Under the pieces are notes generated by a model. The model ran no database searches. It saw nothing but the letters and a program-made list of their open reading frames with translations, and was not told the DNA's origin. A DNA stretch of 64,000 nt from Gammaproteobacteria bacterium 39-13 (GTDB lineage: Bacteria > Pseudomonadota > Gammaproteobacteria > Berkiellales > Berkiellaceae): positions 62,001 to 126,000 of the forward strand of contig MKTN01000010.1 of the NCBI GenBank assembly GCA_001898235.1, given 5' to 3'. Below are positions 36,201-44,155 of this stretch, one piece after another; the stretch's first letter is position 1; each line of letters begins with the position of its first letter. The position numbers and the translations under genes are program-made.

Positions 36201-37133
36201 TTAAACACAAACCCGATACGGCCGTGCTGAAACGATACCATCATCTTCGCCCAAATCAACACAAAGAGAGCCGAAAAAACTCATCTTTAAAGGCTTAGAA
36301 TAACCAATAAGGATCGGCATGGCTTTTACTTTATCAACAAGATCTGCTCTTAAATCTGAGAGAAAATCACTATTACCCAGTTTACATGAAACAAATTTCA
36401 AAGTCTTTGCACGACTGAAATCGCAATCTTCAAGCAAAATTTCTGCTACGTGATCGTGTTCTTTTCCTGAAAACAGCGTTTCACCTAAGCAATTTTTCCG
36501 ACTGTGCCCAATCAAAATGACTCTCGAATTTTCAGTTAAACCACTCAAGTTTGGGGGATCTCCCTCTAGATTATAAATAGCTGAGAAGGCTGGATGATTT
36601 TCTTGCTGAAATTTGTGCATTAATCGTTTGCATCCATAGTCGATGTATTCTTTTTCCTCTTGGCTTTCATCTTCATCAGCATAAAATCCAATAATCGCTG
36701 TTTGGTCATATTTTGAATACCCCCCAGGCATACTCGCAGGATAGGTCTCAATTGTAGAGGCAACACTACAAGCAGGTTCAGCAAAATGGGCTTCGTTAGT
36801 TGTAAAAACAATGGGAGCTATGCCTTGATCAAATTCGTCAAATAATTTTTCATCGTCATTATGTGCGGAAGTTTCAGTTCTGATACTACACCCCGAGGAA
36901 GCAACGCTTGTTCCGCTGGGTTCTTGCTCGGCAGCACTAGATTCAGATTCTAAAAATAAGCGTGACTCTTCACTTTTCATTTTTTTTGGATTCTTTTCGT
37001 AAGGAAGCCTATTTTCTGAGGTTAAAGCAGCATTAAAAACGGTTCGATTTATTAAAATACCACTCTGCTTATGGTCCAATCTTTTTTTTATTTTTGAATC
37101 TGAATTTGGTTCGATTGAACTAAAAACTAACAT
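36201..37133 (-). CDS. Predicted clan CD (caspase/C80-like) cysteine peptidase, orphan
   Basis: The protein is 310 aa and I do not recognise a named family. Residues 1-140 are low-complexity, Ser/Glu-rich and probably disordered. Residues about 145-300 look folded: AIIGFYADED, then SRVILIGHSRKNCLGETLFS with His210, then DHVAEILLEDC, then AKTLKFVSCKLGNSDFLSDL with Cys250, then MPILIGYSKP. A strand ending in GH, about 40 residues, then a strand ending in SC and a small residue is the His-Cys dyad layout of clan CD peptidases (caspase, C80/MARTX protease, CHAT). It has no signal peptide. An effector role is plausible but not shown. It stands alone between rlmJ and dnaQ. Confidence 0.6.
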   Translation of the reverse strand: MLVFSSIEPNSDSKIKKRLDHKQSGILINRTVFNAALTSENRLPYEKNPKKMKSEESRLFLESESSAAEQEPSGTSVASSGCSIRTETSAHNDDEKLFDEFDQGIAPIVFTTNEAHFAEPACSVASTIETYPASMPGGYSKYDQTAIIGFYADEDESQEEKEYIDYGCKRLMHKFQQENHPAFSAIYNLEGDPPNLSGLTENSRVILIGHSRKNCLGETLFSGKEHDHVAEILLEDCDFSRAKTLKFVSCKLGNSDFLSDLRADLVDKVKAMPILIGYSKPLKMSFFGSLCVDLGEDDGIVSARPYRVCV

Positions 37134-37331
37134 ATGCTTGCTCTCTTATTAGCCCCACTTGAATGTGGGATCGTAGCATATAGTGAGTAGCATCCGCATT
37201 TATCAAGGATAAAAGGGATAGTCTAGACGACGAACACAAGAAAGCACAGTTTATTTTACCCTCTGGCTCTTCAAGAGTTTTATGATTATTTTATTTTGCG
37301 GTAAAATTTGCAGGAAAAAGAATATTTAAAA

Positions 37332-37356
37332 GATCTGAGAGAGGCTCTCTCAGATC
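37332..37356 (-). terminator. Rho-independent terminator of the yafS-rnhA-dnaQ operon
   Basis: GATCTGAGAGA (37332-37342), GGC loop, TCTCTCAGATC (37346-37356): a perfect 11-bp stem. Read on the minus strand it is followed by TTTT and lies 6 nt after the dnaQ stop. Confidence 0.85.
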
Positions 37357-37362
37357 AGTCTA

Positions 37363-38097
37363 TCAAGAAGTGAATACTTCTTCTGTTACTTCTCGCCAAA
37401 TACTTTTTCCCCCTTTGGATTCAAGCTTGTTGAGAAATGCCTCATGTGCAGCTAACTCTTCAGCTGTGGCGGTTAAAAATGGGGTATTTATTATCACATT
37501 TGTAGCAATAGTTTCTTGTCTATTGATTTTGTCTAATGCAATGCTAACAGGAGCCTCATCTAGGCTTAAAGTATCTTGCCCTCCAGTCATCGCAAGGTAA
37601 ACTTCTGCAAGAATTTCTGCGTCTAATAAAGCGCCATGCTTTTCACGATGTTGATTATCAACGTTATAACGCTTGCATAAGGCATCGAGATTATTGCGTT
37701 GCCCTGGATGTTTTTGACGTGCAAAGGTGAGGGTATCAAAAATTTGGCAATGATTAGTTAATGTTTGCCACGATTTATCTTTATATAATAAAAACTCATT
37801 TTCAATAAAGCCGACGTCAAATGGAGCATTATGAATAATAAGCTCAGCCCCATCGATAAAGCACTTAAATTCTTCAGCAACCTCTTTAAACCGTGGTTTA
37901 CCAATCAAAAATTGGTCTGTGATGCCATGTACGCGCATTGCGCCTTCATCTACAGCCCTATCAGGTTGTAAATAAACGTGGAAAGTTCTTCCTGTTAAAC
38001 GTCTATGCTGCAATTCAATGCAACCAATTTCAATAATGCGATGCCCCTGCTCTGCTGATAGGCCTGTTGTTTCAGTATCTAATATCACTTGACGCAT
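37363..38097 (-). CDS. dnaQ: DNA polymerase III epsilon subunit (proofreading exonuclease)
   Basis: The protein is 244 aa (E. coli 243). The 3'-5' exonuclease motifs are intact: ExoI LDTETTGLS near residue 7, ExoII HNAPFDVGFIENEF near 93, ExoIII HGALLDAEILAEVYLAMTGG near 155. The C-terminal tail that binds the alpha subunit follows. It overlaps rnhA by 1 nt (TAATG) on the same strand. In E. coli rnhA and dnaQ are divergent, so the arrangement differs. Confidence 0.97.
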   Translation of the reverse strand: MRQVILDTETTGLSAEQGHRIIEIGCIELQHRRLTGRTFHVYLQPDRAVDEGAMRVHGITDQFLIGKPRFKEVAEEFKCFIDGAELIIHNAPFDVGFIENEFLLYKDKSWQTLTNHCQIFDTLTFARQKHPGQRNNLDALCKRYNVDNQHREKHGALLDAEILAEVYLAMTGGQDTLSLDEAPVSIALDKINRQETIATNVIINTPFLTATAEELAAHEAFLNKLESKGGKSIWREVTEEVFTS

Positions 38098-38561
38098 TAT
38101 TTAATTTCCTTTTTGCTTAATAGTTCAGCAATAGCTTCACGCGCCAATAAATCGACTTGTTCATTTTCTGGGTGCCCACTGTGCCCTTTGACCCATTGCC
38201 ATTGAATTTGGTGACGTCCAACTTCTAGATCTAACTCTTCCCAAAGATCACGATTTTTAACGGGTTTATTATTTGCGTTTTTCCATCCCTTTTTCTTCCA
38301 ACCTGACATCCATTCTGTGATCCCTTTTTTAACATATTCAGAATCAGTGACCAATACAACTTCACAACCTCGCTTAAGCTCTCTTAATCCCATAATGGCT
38401 GCCATCAATTCCATGCGATTATTCGTCGTATTTTCTTCAGCGCCACTTAATGTTTTTTCATGATCGCCATAACGAAGCAAAACTCCCCAGCCACCAGGAC
38501 CTGGATTGCCACTACAAGCACCATCAGTGTAGATTTCAATAATCTTATTTTTATCATTCAT
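38097..38561 (-). CDS. rnhA: Ribonuclease HI
   Basis: The protein is 154 aa, of normal length. The catalytic carboxylates are all present: Asp in [17 protein letters not shown], Glu in NNRMELMAA, Asp in [12 protein letters not shown], and Asp in [11 protein letters not shown], with the flexible-loop His in KGHSGHPE. It degrades RNA in RNA-DNA hybrids. It sits between yafS (1-nt gap) and dnaQ. Confidence 0.98.
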   Translation of the reverse strand: MNDKNKIIEIYTDGACSGNPGPGGWGVLLRYGDHEKTLSGAEENTTNNRMELMAAIMGLRELKRGCEVVLVTDSEYVKKGITEWMSGWKKKGWKNANNKPVKNRDLWEELDLEVGRHQIQWQWVKGHSGHPENEQVDLLAREAIAELLSKKEIK

Positions 38562-38562
38562 T

Positions 38563-39339
38563 TTATTTTTTTACGTTTCGTACATTTGTTGTTGGTTTAG
38601 GTAACCCTTCAGCAGGCTGCCATATTGGTTTTTCAGGCAACCATTTTGTTCGAATGGGTGTCAACGGAATCACGCGCTTAACTGCCAATAAGGAATACGC
38701 CCCTCCAAAAATGGGCCAACAATGTTCGCCCCATTTTTCCATAAAGCCCAATTTCTGGTTAATCCCTTCATGACTAATTGGCGGACGAAAATAAAACATT
38801 TGCCCCCCCACGACCTGAAAGTTTAACAACTTTAACCAATCTCTTATTCGATTTGGGCTGAGCATTTTACCTTGACGCGCAATAGATCCCATCAATTTTT
38901 TTGAAGCATACCAAGCCCCCCACATACTGATCGGATTAAATCCCGTAATCACTAAATGCCCTTCGGGGATCAACACGCGATGTGATTCTCTTAGCACCTC
39001 ATGAGGATTCGATGAGTTTTCTAAAGTATGTGACAATACCACAACATCCACACTATCTGTACGTAAAGGCAAAGCCTCAAGAGAGCCCCTCAAACCGCTT
39101 ATATCCGCCGAATTCGAGTGAATATGGGGATTTATGAGGACTCGATGTGAAATCAAACTACTCTCAATAAGCGAAGCCAGCAGCGGCTCCCCCAAAAAAA
39201 CGAGATGATAGCCGTACAACCTAGGAAGTATATTAGATAACTCATTTTTTTCTGCTTGAAAAAACCTTAATCCGACACCATCCTGGTACCATACATGTGG
39301 CGATTTTTTTCCTGATACCATTATTTTAAGCCAACCCAT
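38563..39339 (-). CDS. yafS: SAM-dependent methyltransferase (YafS-like)
   Basis: The protein is 258 aa. A class I methyltransferase core is visible, with [21 protein letters not shown] (motif IV region) and [19 protein letters not shown]. The SAM-binding glycine loop near LVFLGEP is weak. The position between gloB and rnhA matches E. coli yafS. A second in-frame ATG at 39321 is possible. It starts 11 nt from the divergent gloB start, so the two genes must have overlapping promoters that lie inside each other. Substrate unknown. Confidence 0.82.
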   Translation of the reverse strand: MGWLKIMVSGKKSPHVWYQDGVGLRFFQAEKNELSNILPRLYGYHLVFLGEPLLASLIESSLISHRVLINPHIHSNSADISGLRGSLEALPLRTDSVDVVVLSHTLENSSNPHEVLRESHRVLIPEGHLVITGFNPISMWGAWYASKKLMGSIARQGKMLSPNRIRDWLKLLNFQVVGGQMFYFRPPISHEGINQKLGFMEKWGEHCWPIFGGAYSLLAVKRVIPLTPIRTKWLPEKPIWQPAEGLPKPTTNVRNVKK

Positions 39340-39350
39340 AAGTAAGTTAA

Positions 39351-40124
39351 ATGAACAACATAATTGCTCTTCCTGCTTTTAAAGATAATTACATTTGGGC
39401 ACTTCACAGTCTAGACGGCACTGAAGTGATTGTTGTTGATCCCGGCGATCCTAAGGTTGTGTTTGATTACTTGCAAAAAAACAAGCTAAAGCTTAGCGCT
39501 ATATTAGTCACTCATCATCACTGGGATCACAGCGGCGGTGTTCGCGCACTTGTAGATCATTTTGATTCAGTTTCAGCTTATGGGCCTATAGGAGAAAAAG
39601 TTGATGGGATTAAACATTTTGTCAGTGAAGGCGATGAAATTGTTTTTCCTTCTTTTCAATTAACATTAAAAGTCCTTGAAATTCCAGGTCACACTTTAGG
39701 TCATGTTGCCTATTTTAATGAAGACATATTGTTCTGTGGCGATACGCTTTTTTCCTGCGGTTGTGGTCGTGTTTTTGAAGGAACCGCGCAACAAATGGTA
39801 ACTTCACTGAATAAATTAAAAGCATTATCTCCTCGTACTATGATGTATTGCGGCCATGAATACACTCTCGCTAATATTCATTTTGCCCAAAACGTGGAAC
39901 CACACAATAAAGCGCTGAAAAATAGAAGAATTTTGGTAGAAGATCTTCGTCATCGCGATTTACCTTCTCTTCCTATTTCAATGGGTGAAGAACGAAAAAC
40001 GAATCCTTTTTTGCGCTGCGAAGAACCTGAAGTAATTGATTCGGTGCAAAAATATGCAAAAATATCATTAAATGATCCCATTTCTGTATTTGCACACTTA
40101 CGACAATGGAAAAATGAATTTTAA
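39351..40124 (+). CDS. gloB: Hydroxyacylglutathione hydrolase (glyoxalase II)
   Basis: The protein is 257 aa (E. coli 251). The metallo-beta-lactamase metal motif THHHWDHSGG is at about residue 53, followed by IPGHTLGH and LFCGDTLFSCGCGRVFEGT. The C-terminal substrate domain ends with VFAHLRQWKNEF, typical of the family. It hydrolyses S-lactoylglutathione to lactate and glutathione. It is part of the conserved dnaQ-rnhA-yafS-gloB-mltD neighbourhood. Confidence 0.96.
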   Translation: MNNIIALPAFKDNYIWALHSLDGTEVIVVDPGDPKVVFDYLQKNKLKLSAILVTHHHWDHSGGVRALVDHFDSVSAYGPIGEKVDGIKHFVSEGDEIVFPSFQLTLKVLEIPGHTLGHVAYFNEDILFCGDTLFSCGCGRVFEGTAQQMVTSLNKLKALSPRTMMYCGHEYTLANIHFAQNVEPHNKALKNRRILVEDLRHRDLPSLPISMGEERKTNPFLRCEEPEVIDSVQKYAKISLNDPISVFAHLRQWKNEF

Positions 40125-40224
40125 TTTTCTATGAACACAAATCCAAGAATGCTTGATATTTATTAGGAAAATTACATTTTATCTTCGAGTCTCGCCCAAT
40201 ATGAGTTCCTTAAATAAATTAAGA

Positions 40225-40250
40225 AGCTTGCTTTTTGCAAGGTTTTTATT
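40225..40250 (+). terminator. Probable terminator of gloB
   Basis: CTTGC (40227-40231), TTTTT loop, GCAAG (40237-40241), extended by AA/TT pairs around one mismatch and followed by GTTTTTATTT. A short stem but a good U-tract, about 100 nt after the gloB stop. Confidence 0.6.
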
Positions 40251-40294
40251 TAACATGGTCGCCGAACTAATTTAGAAATTTAAATTTATTTGTG

Positions 40295-40450
40295 TGTTCA
40301 TACATACTCAAAGCAGATGATTTTTCGGTTAGCGCCGAGACTTCGAACAACAAGGAGTGCATACGAAATACATGACTGTTGTGAGAATGACGAAGGCAAC
40401 AACAGCGAAAATTCATATGCGAAGAGTATAAAATGATATGTTCATACATA
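40295..40450. repeat. Intergenic unit flanked by 12-bp direct repeats
   Basis: TGTTCATACATA occurs at 40295-40306 and again at 40439-40450 in the same orientation. The 132 nt between them are less AT-rich than the flanks and contain AATTCATATGCGAAGAGTAT-like sequence near 40410-40430. The frame on the minus strand is open but has no coding character. The structure suggests a short mobile or duplicated intergenic element. Confidence 0.45.
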
Positions 40451-40499
40451 TTCTAACCAGTTTGATTTTAGAAAAAGCTAAAAACGAAATGGAAAGAAT

Positions 40500-40561
40500 A
40501 TAGTCAAAGTAGATAATTTTTAGACAAAACAAAATGTCTAAAAATCGGATCCGATGACTAT
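40500..40561. promoter_or_regulatory. Nested inverted repeats upstream of mltD
   Basis: The inner pair ATTTTTAGACA (40516-40526) and TGTCTAAAAAT (40535-40545) is a perfect 11-bp stem with an 8-nt A-rich loop. The outer pair ATAGTCA (40500-40506) and TGACTAT (40555-40561) encloses it. A 12-bp palindrome ATCGGATCCGAT overlaps at 40544-40555. The block ends 25 nt before the mltD start, leaving the AAAGG ribosome-binding site (40575-40579) free. It could be a mRNA leader structure or a repressor site. Confidence 0.55.
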
Positions 40562-40586
40562 AGTTTGATTGGATAAAGGTTGTACT

Positions 40587-41945
40587 ATGCAAAAATCTCA
40601 AAATAAAAAGCACAACATACTCTATTCCGTATGTGCATCCCTTTTTATATACGGTTATTGCAGCACAGTTACATTTGGTGCGCCAAGTGTGGATTACATA
40701 CAGTCACAAATTAATAAACATGACATCAATATCCATACCCAAAATATCTTATCGACAATATTTCAACCTAAAAGTAAAGCTAGCTTTAATGATTCTAATA
40801 CTGCCTCAACTGAAATATGGGGTCGTGTTCGTTCACGTTTAAATTTAGGTCAAGCACAAACTGGGCAACCTTTATTACAACGTCATATTAGAAGTTTTTC
40901 ACAACACCAAGATTACATCAATAAAGTTATCAAAAATGCCTCTCCTTACTTTTTCTATATCCTTGAAGAAGTAGAAAGACGCGGCATGCCAAGCGAAATC
41001 GCTTTGCTTCCAATTATTGAAAGCGACTTTAATCCTCATACTTTAAGCAATAAAGGTGCAGTGGGCTTATGGCAGCTCATGCCTACATTGGGCCGAATTC
41101 ATGGGCTCAAACAAAATGCTTCTTATGATGGACGCAAAGATGTTTACGAATCGACCAAAGTCGCTTTAGATCATCTGCAATATTTGCATAAACGCTTCAA
41201 TGGTAACTGGTTACTTGCAATTGCTGCTTATAATTGCGGTGAAGGCAGGCTACAGCAAGCTATGCGTCAAAACAAATCAGCGAGAAAATCAACTGATTTT
41301 TGGGCTTTAAAATTGCCCAAAGAAACGACGCATTTCGTTCCCAAATTATTGGCTTTTGCTGCCATCGTAAAATCTCCTAAACAATATGGCGTTGTGCTAC
41401 CAGCTATTCCCAATAAGCCCGTGATTACTCGTATTAATACAGGCAAACCTATCGACATTGCGCATGCAGCAAAATTAGTCGATATATCTGAAACACAATT
41501 ACGCCGACTGAACCCTGGACATAAAAAATCCAGCACGAATGGTGCACCTTTTCATCTTGTAGTACCCATTCACCACGCAGATACTTTTAAAAAGAAAGTC
41601 CCTTCCACCACTGTTACGCAAAAAGCTGCCAGCACGTCTTCAAGCACAAAAGAAACGGCTAAGGTAAAGGCGTCAATAAAGGAAACGGCAAAAGTAAAAG
41701 CAACAACAACACAAGCTAAAACGAAGTCTTCAAAATCAGCAAGCAGTGATGTTTCTGTTGTATCAAAAGCTAAAGGTGCAGGTACAAGTAAAGCAAAAGT
41801 AGTCCATGTTGTTAAACGGGGCGAATCTATTCCCAAAATTTGCAAGAAATACAAAGTCAAAGTATCAACCGTACTTGCAAATAACAATCTGAAGTACAGC
41901 TCGATCATACAACCTGGCCAACGTATCGTTATTAAAGCGGGTTAA
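40587..41945 (+). CDS. mltD: Membrane-bound lytic murein transglycosylase D
   Basis: The protein is 452 aa from the ATG at 40587, supported by AAAGG 7 nt upstream. The signal segment is weak (SVCASLFIYGYCSTVTFGA). The SLT catalytic core is clear: ALLPIIESDFNPHTLSNKGA with the catalytic Glu, then VGLWQLMPTLGRIHGL, then LAIAAYNCGEGRLQ. A Lys/Thr/Ser-rich linker at about 345-400 holds two copies of KETAKVKA. One C-terminal LysM domain (VHVVKRGESIPKICKKYKV) binds peptidoglycan; E. coli MltD has two. It cleaves glycan strands to 1,6-anhydro-muropeptides. Synteny with gloB supports the name. Confidence 0.94.
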   Translation: MQKSQNKKHNILYSVCASLFIYGYCSTVTFGAPSVDYIQSQINKHDINIHTQNILSTIFQPKSKASFNDSNTASTEIWGRVRSRLNLGQAQTGQPLLQRHIRSFSQHQDYINKVIKNASPYFFYILEEVERRGMPSEIALLPIIESDFNPHTLSNKGAVGLWQLMPTLGRIHGLKQNASYDGRKDVYESTKVALDHLQYLHKRFNGNWLLAIAAYNCGEGRLQQAMRQNKSARKSTDFWALKLPKETTHFVPKLLAFAAIVKSPKQYGVVLPAIPNKPVITRINTGKPIDIAHAAKLVDISETQLRRLNPGHKKSSTNGAPFHLVVPIHHADTFKKKVPSTTVTQKAASTSSSTKETAKVKASIKETAKVKATTTQAKTKSSKSASSDVSVVSKAKGAGTSKAKVVHVVKRGESIPKICKKYKVKVSTVLANNNLKYSSIIQPGQRIVIKAG

Positions 41946-42130
41946 ACCGACTATTCATCCAGCAACCATTCCATTTTGCTTTTAGTGCCCTTAGACTTCA
42001 CCTGGCTGTGCTCAGGCTAAAGGCAAACTGGAGCAAACACAAAAATTAGTTACTTTGCTTATAAACAGAGTGCCACCTAAACTTTAAATGGGGCATTCCT
42101 TCTTTTTGTATTGTATTTAAGAAGAGACTC

Positions 42131-42862
42131 ATGCAAAAAAAAGATAACGATCTATATACCTTCTATAAAGCCGAACCCAGCATCAGTTATAGGCTGAAAC
42201 GCTTTGCTAAACAACGCGGTATAGAGCTGACTATCGCCATTGTCGGCTTATTTGTGGGTGTTGCAACGGTTTTAGTGAGCTATAAGGTCGGACAGCACCA
42301 AGAAATCTTACAGGCTAGTAGAATGACCGATAGCTATTTTAACGGCATCGTCGAATTATTTGCTAAAAGTCCAGATGAAAACCAACGTATCAATCTTTTG
42401 ATGATTGCACGCACAGAAGCCATCATTGAAGACTTAGACCGACTTAATAAACCAGACAAGCTTGCTAGTGTGATTATTTTTATCTCCAATTTAAAGCCCA
42501 AATTACTTTATGCAGATCATAATCCCGAAACTTATAGAGAAAAATACATCTATTTAGGTGAGATAAATTTGTCAGGAACATTTTTACATAATGTTGATCT
42601 GCAAAATGCTATGCTTCCTTATACAAATTTCACGAATTGCGATCTTTTACGCTCCAATTTACAAGGAGCCGTGTTAAGAAAAGCTAATTTAGAAAACGCC
42701 AATTTAGATGAAGTGAATTTTAATGATGCAAACCTACAAGGAGCTAATCTTTATAAGGCTTCTATTCATAATACCTCCTTCAAGAATGCCAATCTTGAAA
42801 AAGCTATTTGGGTAAATGGGATCCGCTGTAAAGAAGGATCGATTGGTCAATGCATTCATTAA
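42131..42862 (+). CDS. Pentapeptide-repeat membrane protein
   Basis: The protein is 243 aa. One membrane helix lies at about residues 31-53 (ELTIAIVGLFVGVATVLVSY). The C-terminal half is a pentapeptide-repeat domain (A(N/D)LxX), about 15 or more units from INLSGTFLHNV to NLEKAIWVNG, which folds as a right-handed quadrilateral beta-helix. The family includes gyrase-mimicking resistance proteins and many of unknown role, and the membrane anchor makes the gyrase role unlikely. It stands alone between mltD and the barrel protein. Confidence 0.8.
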   Translation: MQKKDNDLYTFYKAEPSISYRLKRFAKQRGIELTIAIVGLFVGVATVLVSYKVGQHQEILQASRMTDSYFNGIVELFAKSPDENQRINLLMIARTEAIIEDLDRLNKPDKLASVIIFISNLKPKLLYADHNPETYREKYIYLGEINLSGTFLHNVDLQNAMLPYTNFTNCDLLRSNLQGAVLRKANLENANLDEVNFNDANLQGANLYKASIHNTSFKNANLEKAIWVNGIRCKEGSIGQCIH

Positions 42863-42913
42863 TTTTGTTTGAAAAATACCTTAGGATAAGTCTACAACTT
42901 TGTGCTATCGACC

Positions 42914-42919
42914 TATAAT
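42914..42919 (+). promoter_or_regulatory. Candidate -10 box upstream of the barrel-protein gene
   Basis: A perfect TATAAT lies about 130 nt before the start at 43048. No good -35 is found at the right spacing. If used, it would give a 5' leader of about 120 nt that includes the hairpin at 43002-43042. Confidence 0.3.
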
Positions 42920-43001
42920 CAACAAGCCTGCCAAGCTATAAAAAATCAATCAAGAAGCCTTTGATCAGCTGTAGAGGCTATAAAATTTGACTTAGGATAG
43001 C

Positions 43002-43042
43002 ATCCTTGAGCAGAATGTTCTTATAAGGAACATTTCAAGGAT
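43002..43042 (+). promoter_or_regulatory. Hairpin that sequesters the ribosome-binding site (candidate RNA thermosensor/riboregulator)
   Basis: The outer stem ATCCTTGA (43002-43009) pairs perfectly with TCAAGGAT (43035-43042). The inner stem AATGTTC (43014-43020) pairs perfectly with GAACATT (43028-43034). The loop is TTATAAG, and a 4-nt bulge GCAG interrupts only the 5' arm. The ribosome-binding site AAGGA (43037-43041), 6 nt before the ATG at 43048, lies wholly in the 3' arm. So folding would block translation initiation. There is no known riboswitch aptamer match that I can recognise. Confidence 0.6.
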
Positions 43043-43047
43043 GATCA

Positions 43048-43794
43048 ATGCCCTCCTACAAACGCATTTTGCTTGGCGCCCTTTTCTGTGTCACCCCTTT
43101 AACTATTCAAGCATCTTATTGGTCTCCTCACATTGGGGCTGATTTGAAATATTGGGGCTTGGAACCTGGGATCAATGCCACACAAACTGTAACAGGTACC
43201 GACTATGAAAGATTGTTCCCTGATATTACTACTGCTTATAGATTCTACATTGGCTCAAGGGTAAATGGCTTTTTCGGGTTTGATATAGGCTACGAAGAAT
43301 CAACGCGTCGCCAACAATCTCTTACCTTTGTTGCAGGAGATATTTTCTTTATCAAACCTGAAGTTCAAGGTGATGCTGCAAGAGTGAGTGTACGCCTGCA
43401 AGATTTTTATCTTGATCTCAACTTTTACTGGGAAGTTTTCAAACGATTTGAAATTATATTCATGGGCGGCTTGGCCTTTTTACATAATGACATAAAAATC
43501 AATCACCTTTCAGATGGAACTTGGCTAGAATACAGAGGTGAGTCAGAAATGAAAGCAATGGGACGCATAGGAATTGGCGCGCAATATAACATTATGCCGT
43601 GCCTTGGAATTAAATTCCTGATTAATGGCGATCCAGGGATCCGTATTAACCCGACCGGATTTGATGAAGATAATAATTGGTTCAGTATTACCCCTTATAA
43701 AACAGCTATTTCCTACAACTTAGGTATTGTTTACTCATTAAATAATCCACGAAAGAAACAACCACCGGTAGAACCACAATATCAGAGCTTTTAA
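43048..43794 (+). CDS. Predicted outer-membrane beta-barrel protein
   Basis: The protein is 248 aa with a signal peptide (MPSYKRILLGALFCVTPLTI, cleavage near IQA-SYW). The mature part has alternating amphipathic strands typical of 8-10-stranded barrels of the OmpA/opacity-like type: YRFYIGSRVNGFFGFDIGYE, then RFEIIFMGGLAFLH, then AMGRIGIGAQYNI, then SYNLGIVYSL. It lacks the usual terminal Phe and has a short proline-rich tail. Translation is probably controlled by the hairpin over its ribosome-binding site. Function unknown; surface-exposed protein in a likely host-associated bacterium. Confidence 0.7.
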   Translation: MPSYKRILLGALFCVTPLTIQASYWSPHIGADLKYWGLEPGINATQTVTGTDYERLFPDITTAYRFYIGSRVNGFFGFDIGYEESTRRQQSLTFVAGDIFFIKPEVQGDAARVSVRLQDFYLDLNFYWEVFKRFEIIFMGGLAFLHNDIKINHLSDGTWLEYRGESEMKAMGRIGIGAQYNIMPCLGIKFLINGDPGIRINPTGFDEDNNWFSITPYKTAISYNLGIVYSLNNPRKKQPPVEPQYQSF

Positions 43795-44155
43795 TCGCTT
43801 GAACAACAAAAATTTTGTAAGCTGATGGGGAAAAACATTTCAGCAAAAAATGCGTCATCCTTGCTTTAATGACGAAGAGACTAATATTTTAAACAGATTA
43901 GCGCACAACTATCCTTTCAAAAAATTGATTTATTCAAAAAATAAATTTTTACAGAGAATTTAAACATAGCCTCAAAGCTAAAGCCGCTTGCATATAAACA
44001 TAGTTTATAAGCGGTTCATCTATTTTTATGAAAAAATTGTTCTTTACTGCCGACACTTTGATAGATAAAAGAAATATCTTTCTACCTGTTTAAAAACACA
44101 TCATCAAGTCATAATCATAGCTAGTGTCTCAAATTATGGCAAAAGGCGCGAAAAG
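43795..44155. other. Intergenic region before the ABC exporter operon (361 nt)
   Basis: No gene is seen. It contains a small hairpin (CGTCAT 43853-43858 with ATGACG 43869-43874) and a longer imperfect hairpin at 43984-44014. The promoter of the exporter operon should lie in the last 140 nt, which are very AT-rich, but no clear -35/-10 pair stands out. Confidence 0.6.
43984..44014 (+). terminator. Long imperfect hairpin with downstream T-rich tract
   Basis: CCGCT (43984-43988) pairs with AGCGG (44010-44014), and TATAAAC (43993-43999) with GTTTATA (44003-44009), around an ATA loop with a 4-nt bulge. TTCATCTATTTTT follows. It could terminate read-through from the barrel-protein gene or act in the leader of the exporter operon. 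Confidence 0.45.

Larger units (their letters stand above)
40125..40586. other. Intergenic region gloB-mltD (462 nt)
   Basis: No convincing gene. It holds a probable gloB terminator (about 40225-40250), a unit bounded by 12-bp direct repeats (40295-40450), and nested inverted repeats directly upstream of mltD (40500-40561). These three are listed separately. Confidence 0.7.

Noticed and set aside
40267-40449. A 60-aa open frame on the minus strand in the gloB-mltD gap
   Set aside because: It coincides with the direct-repeat unit, both repeats encode the same MYEH string, and it lacks coding character; better explained as a repeat element.
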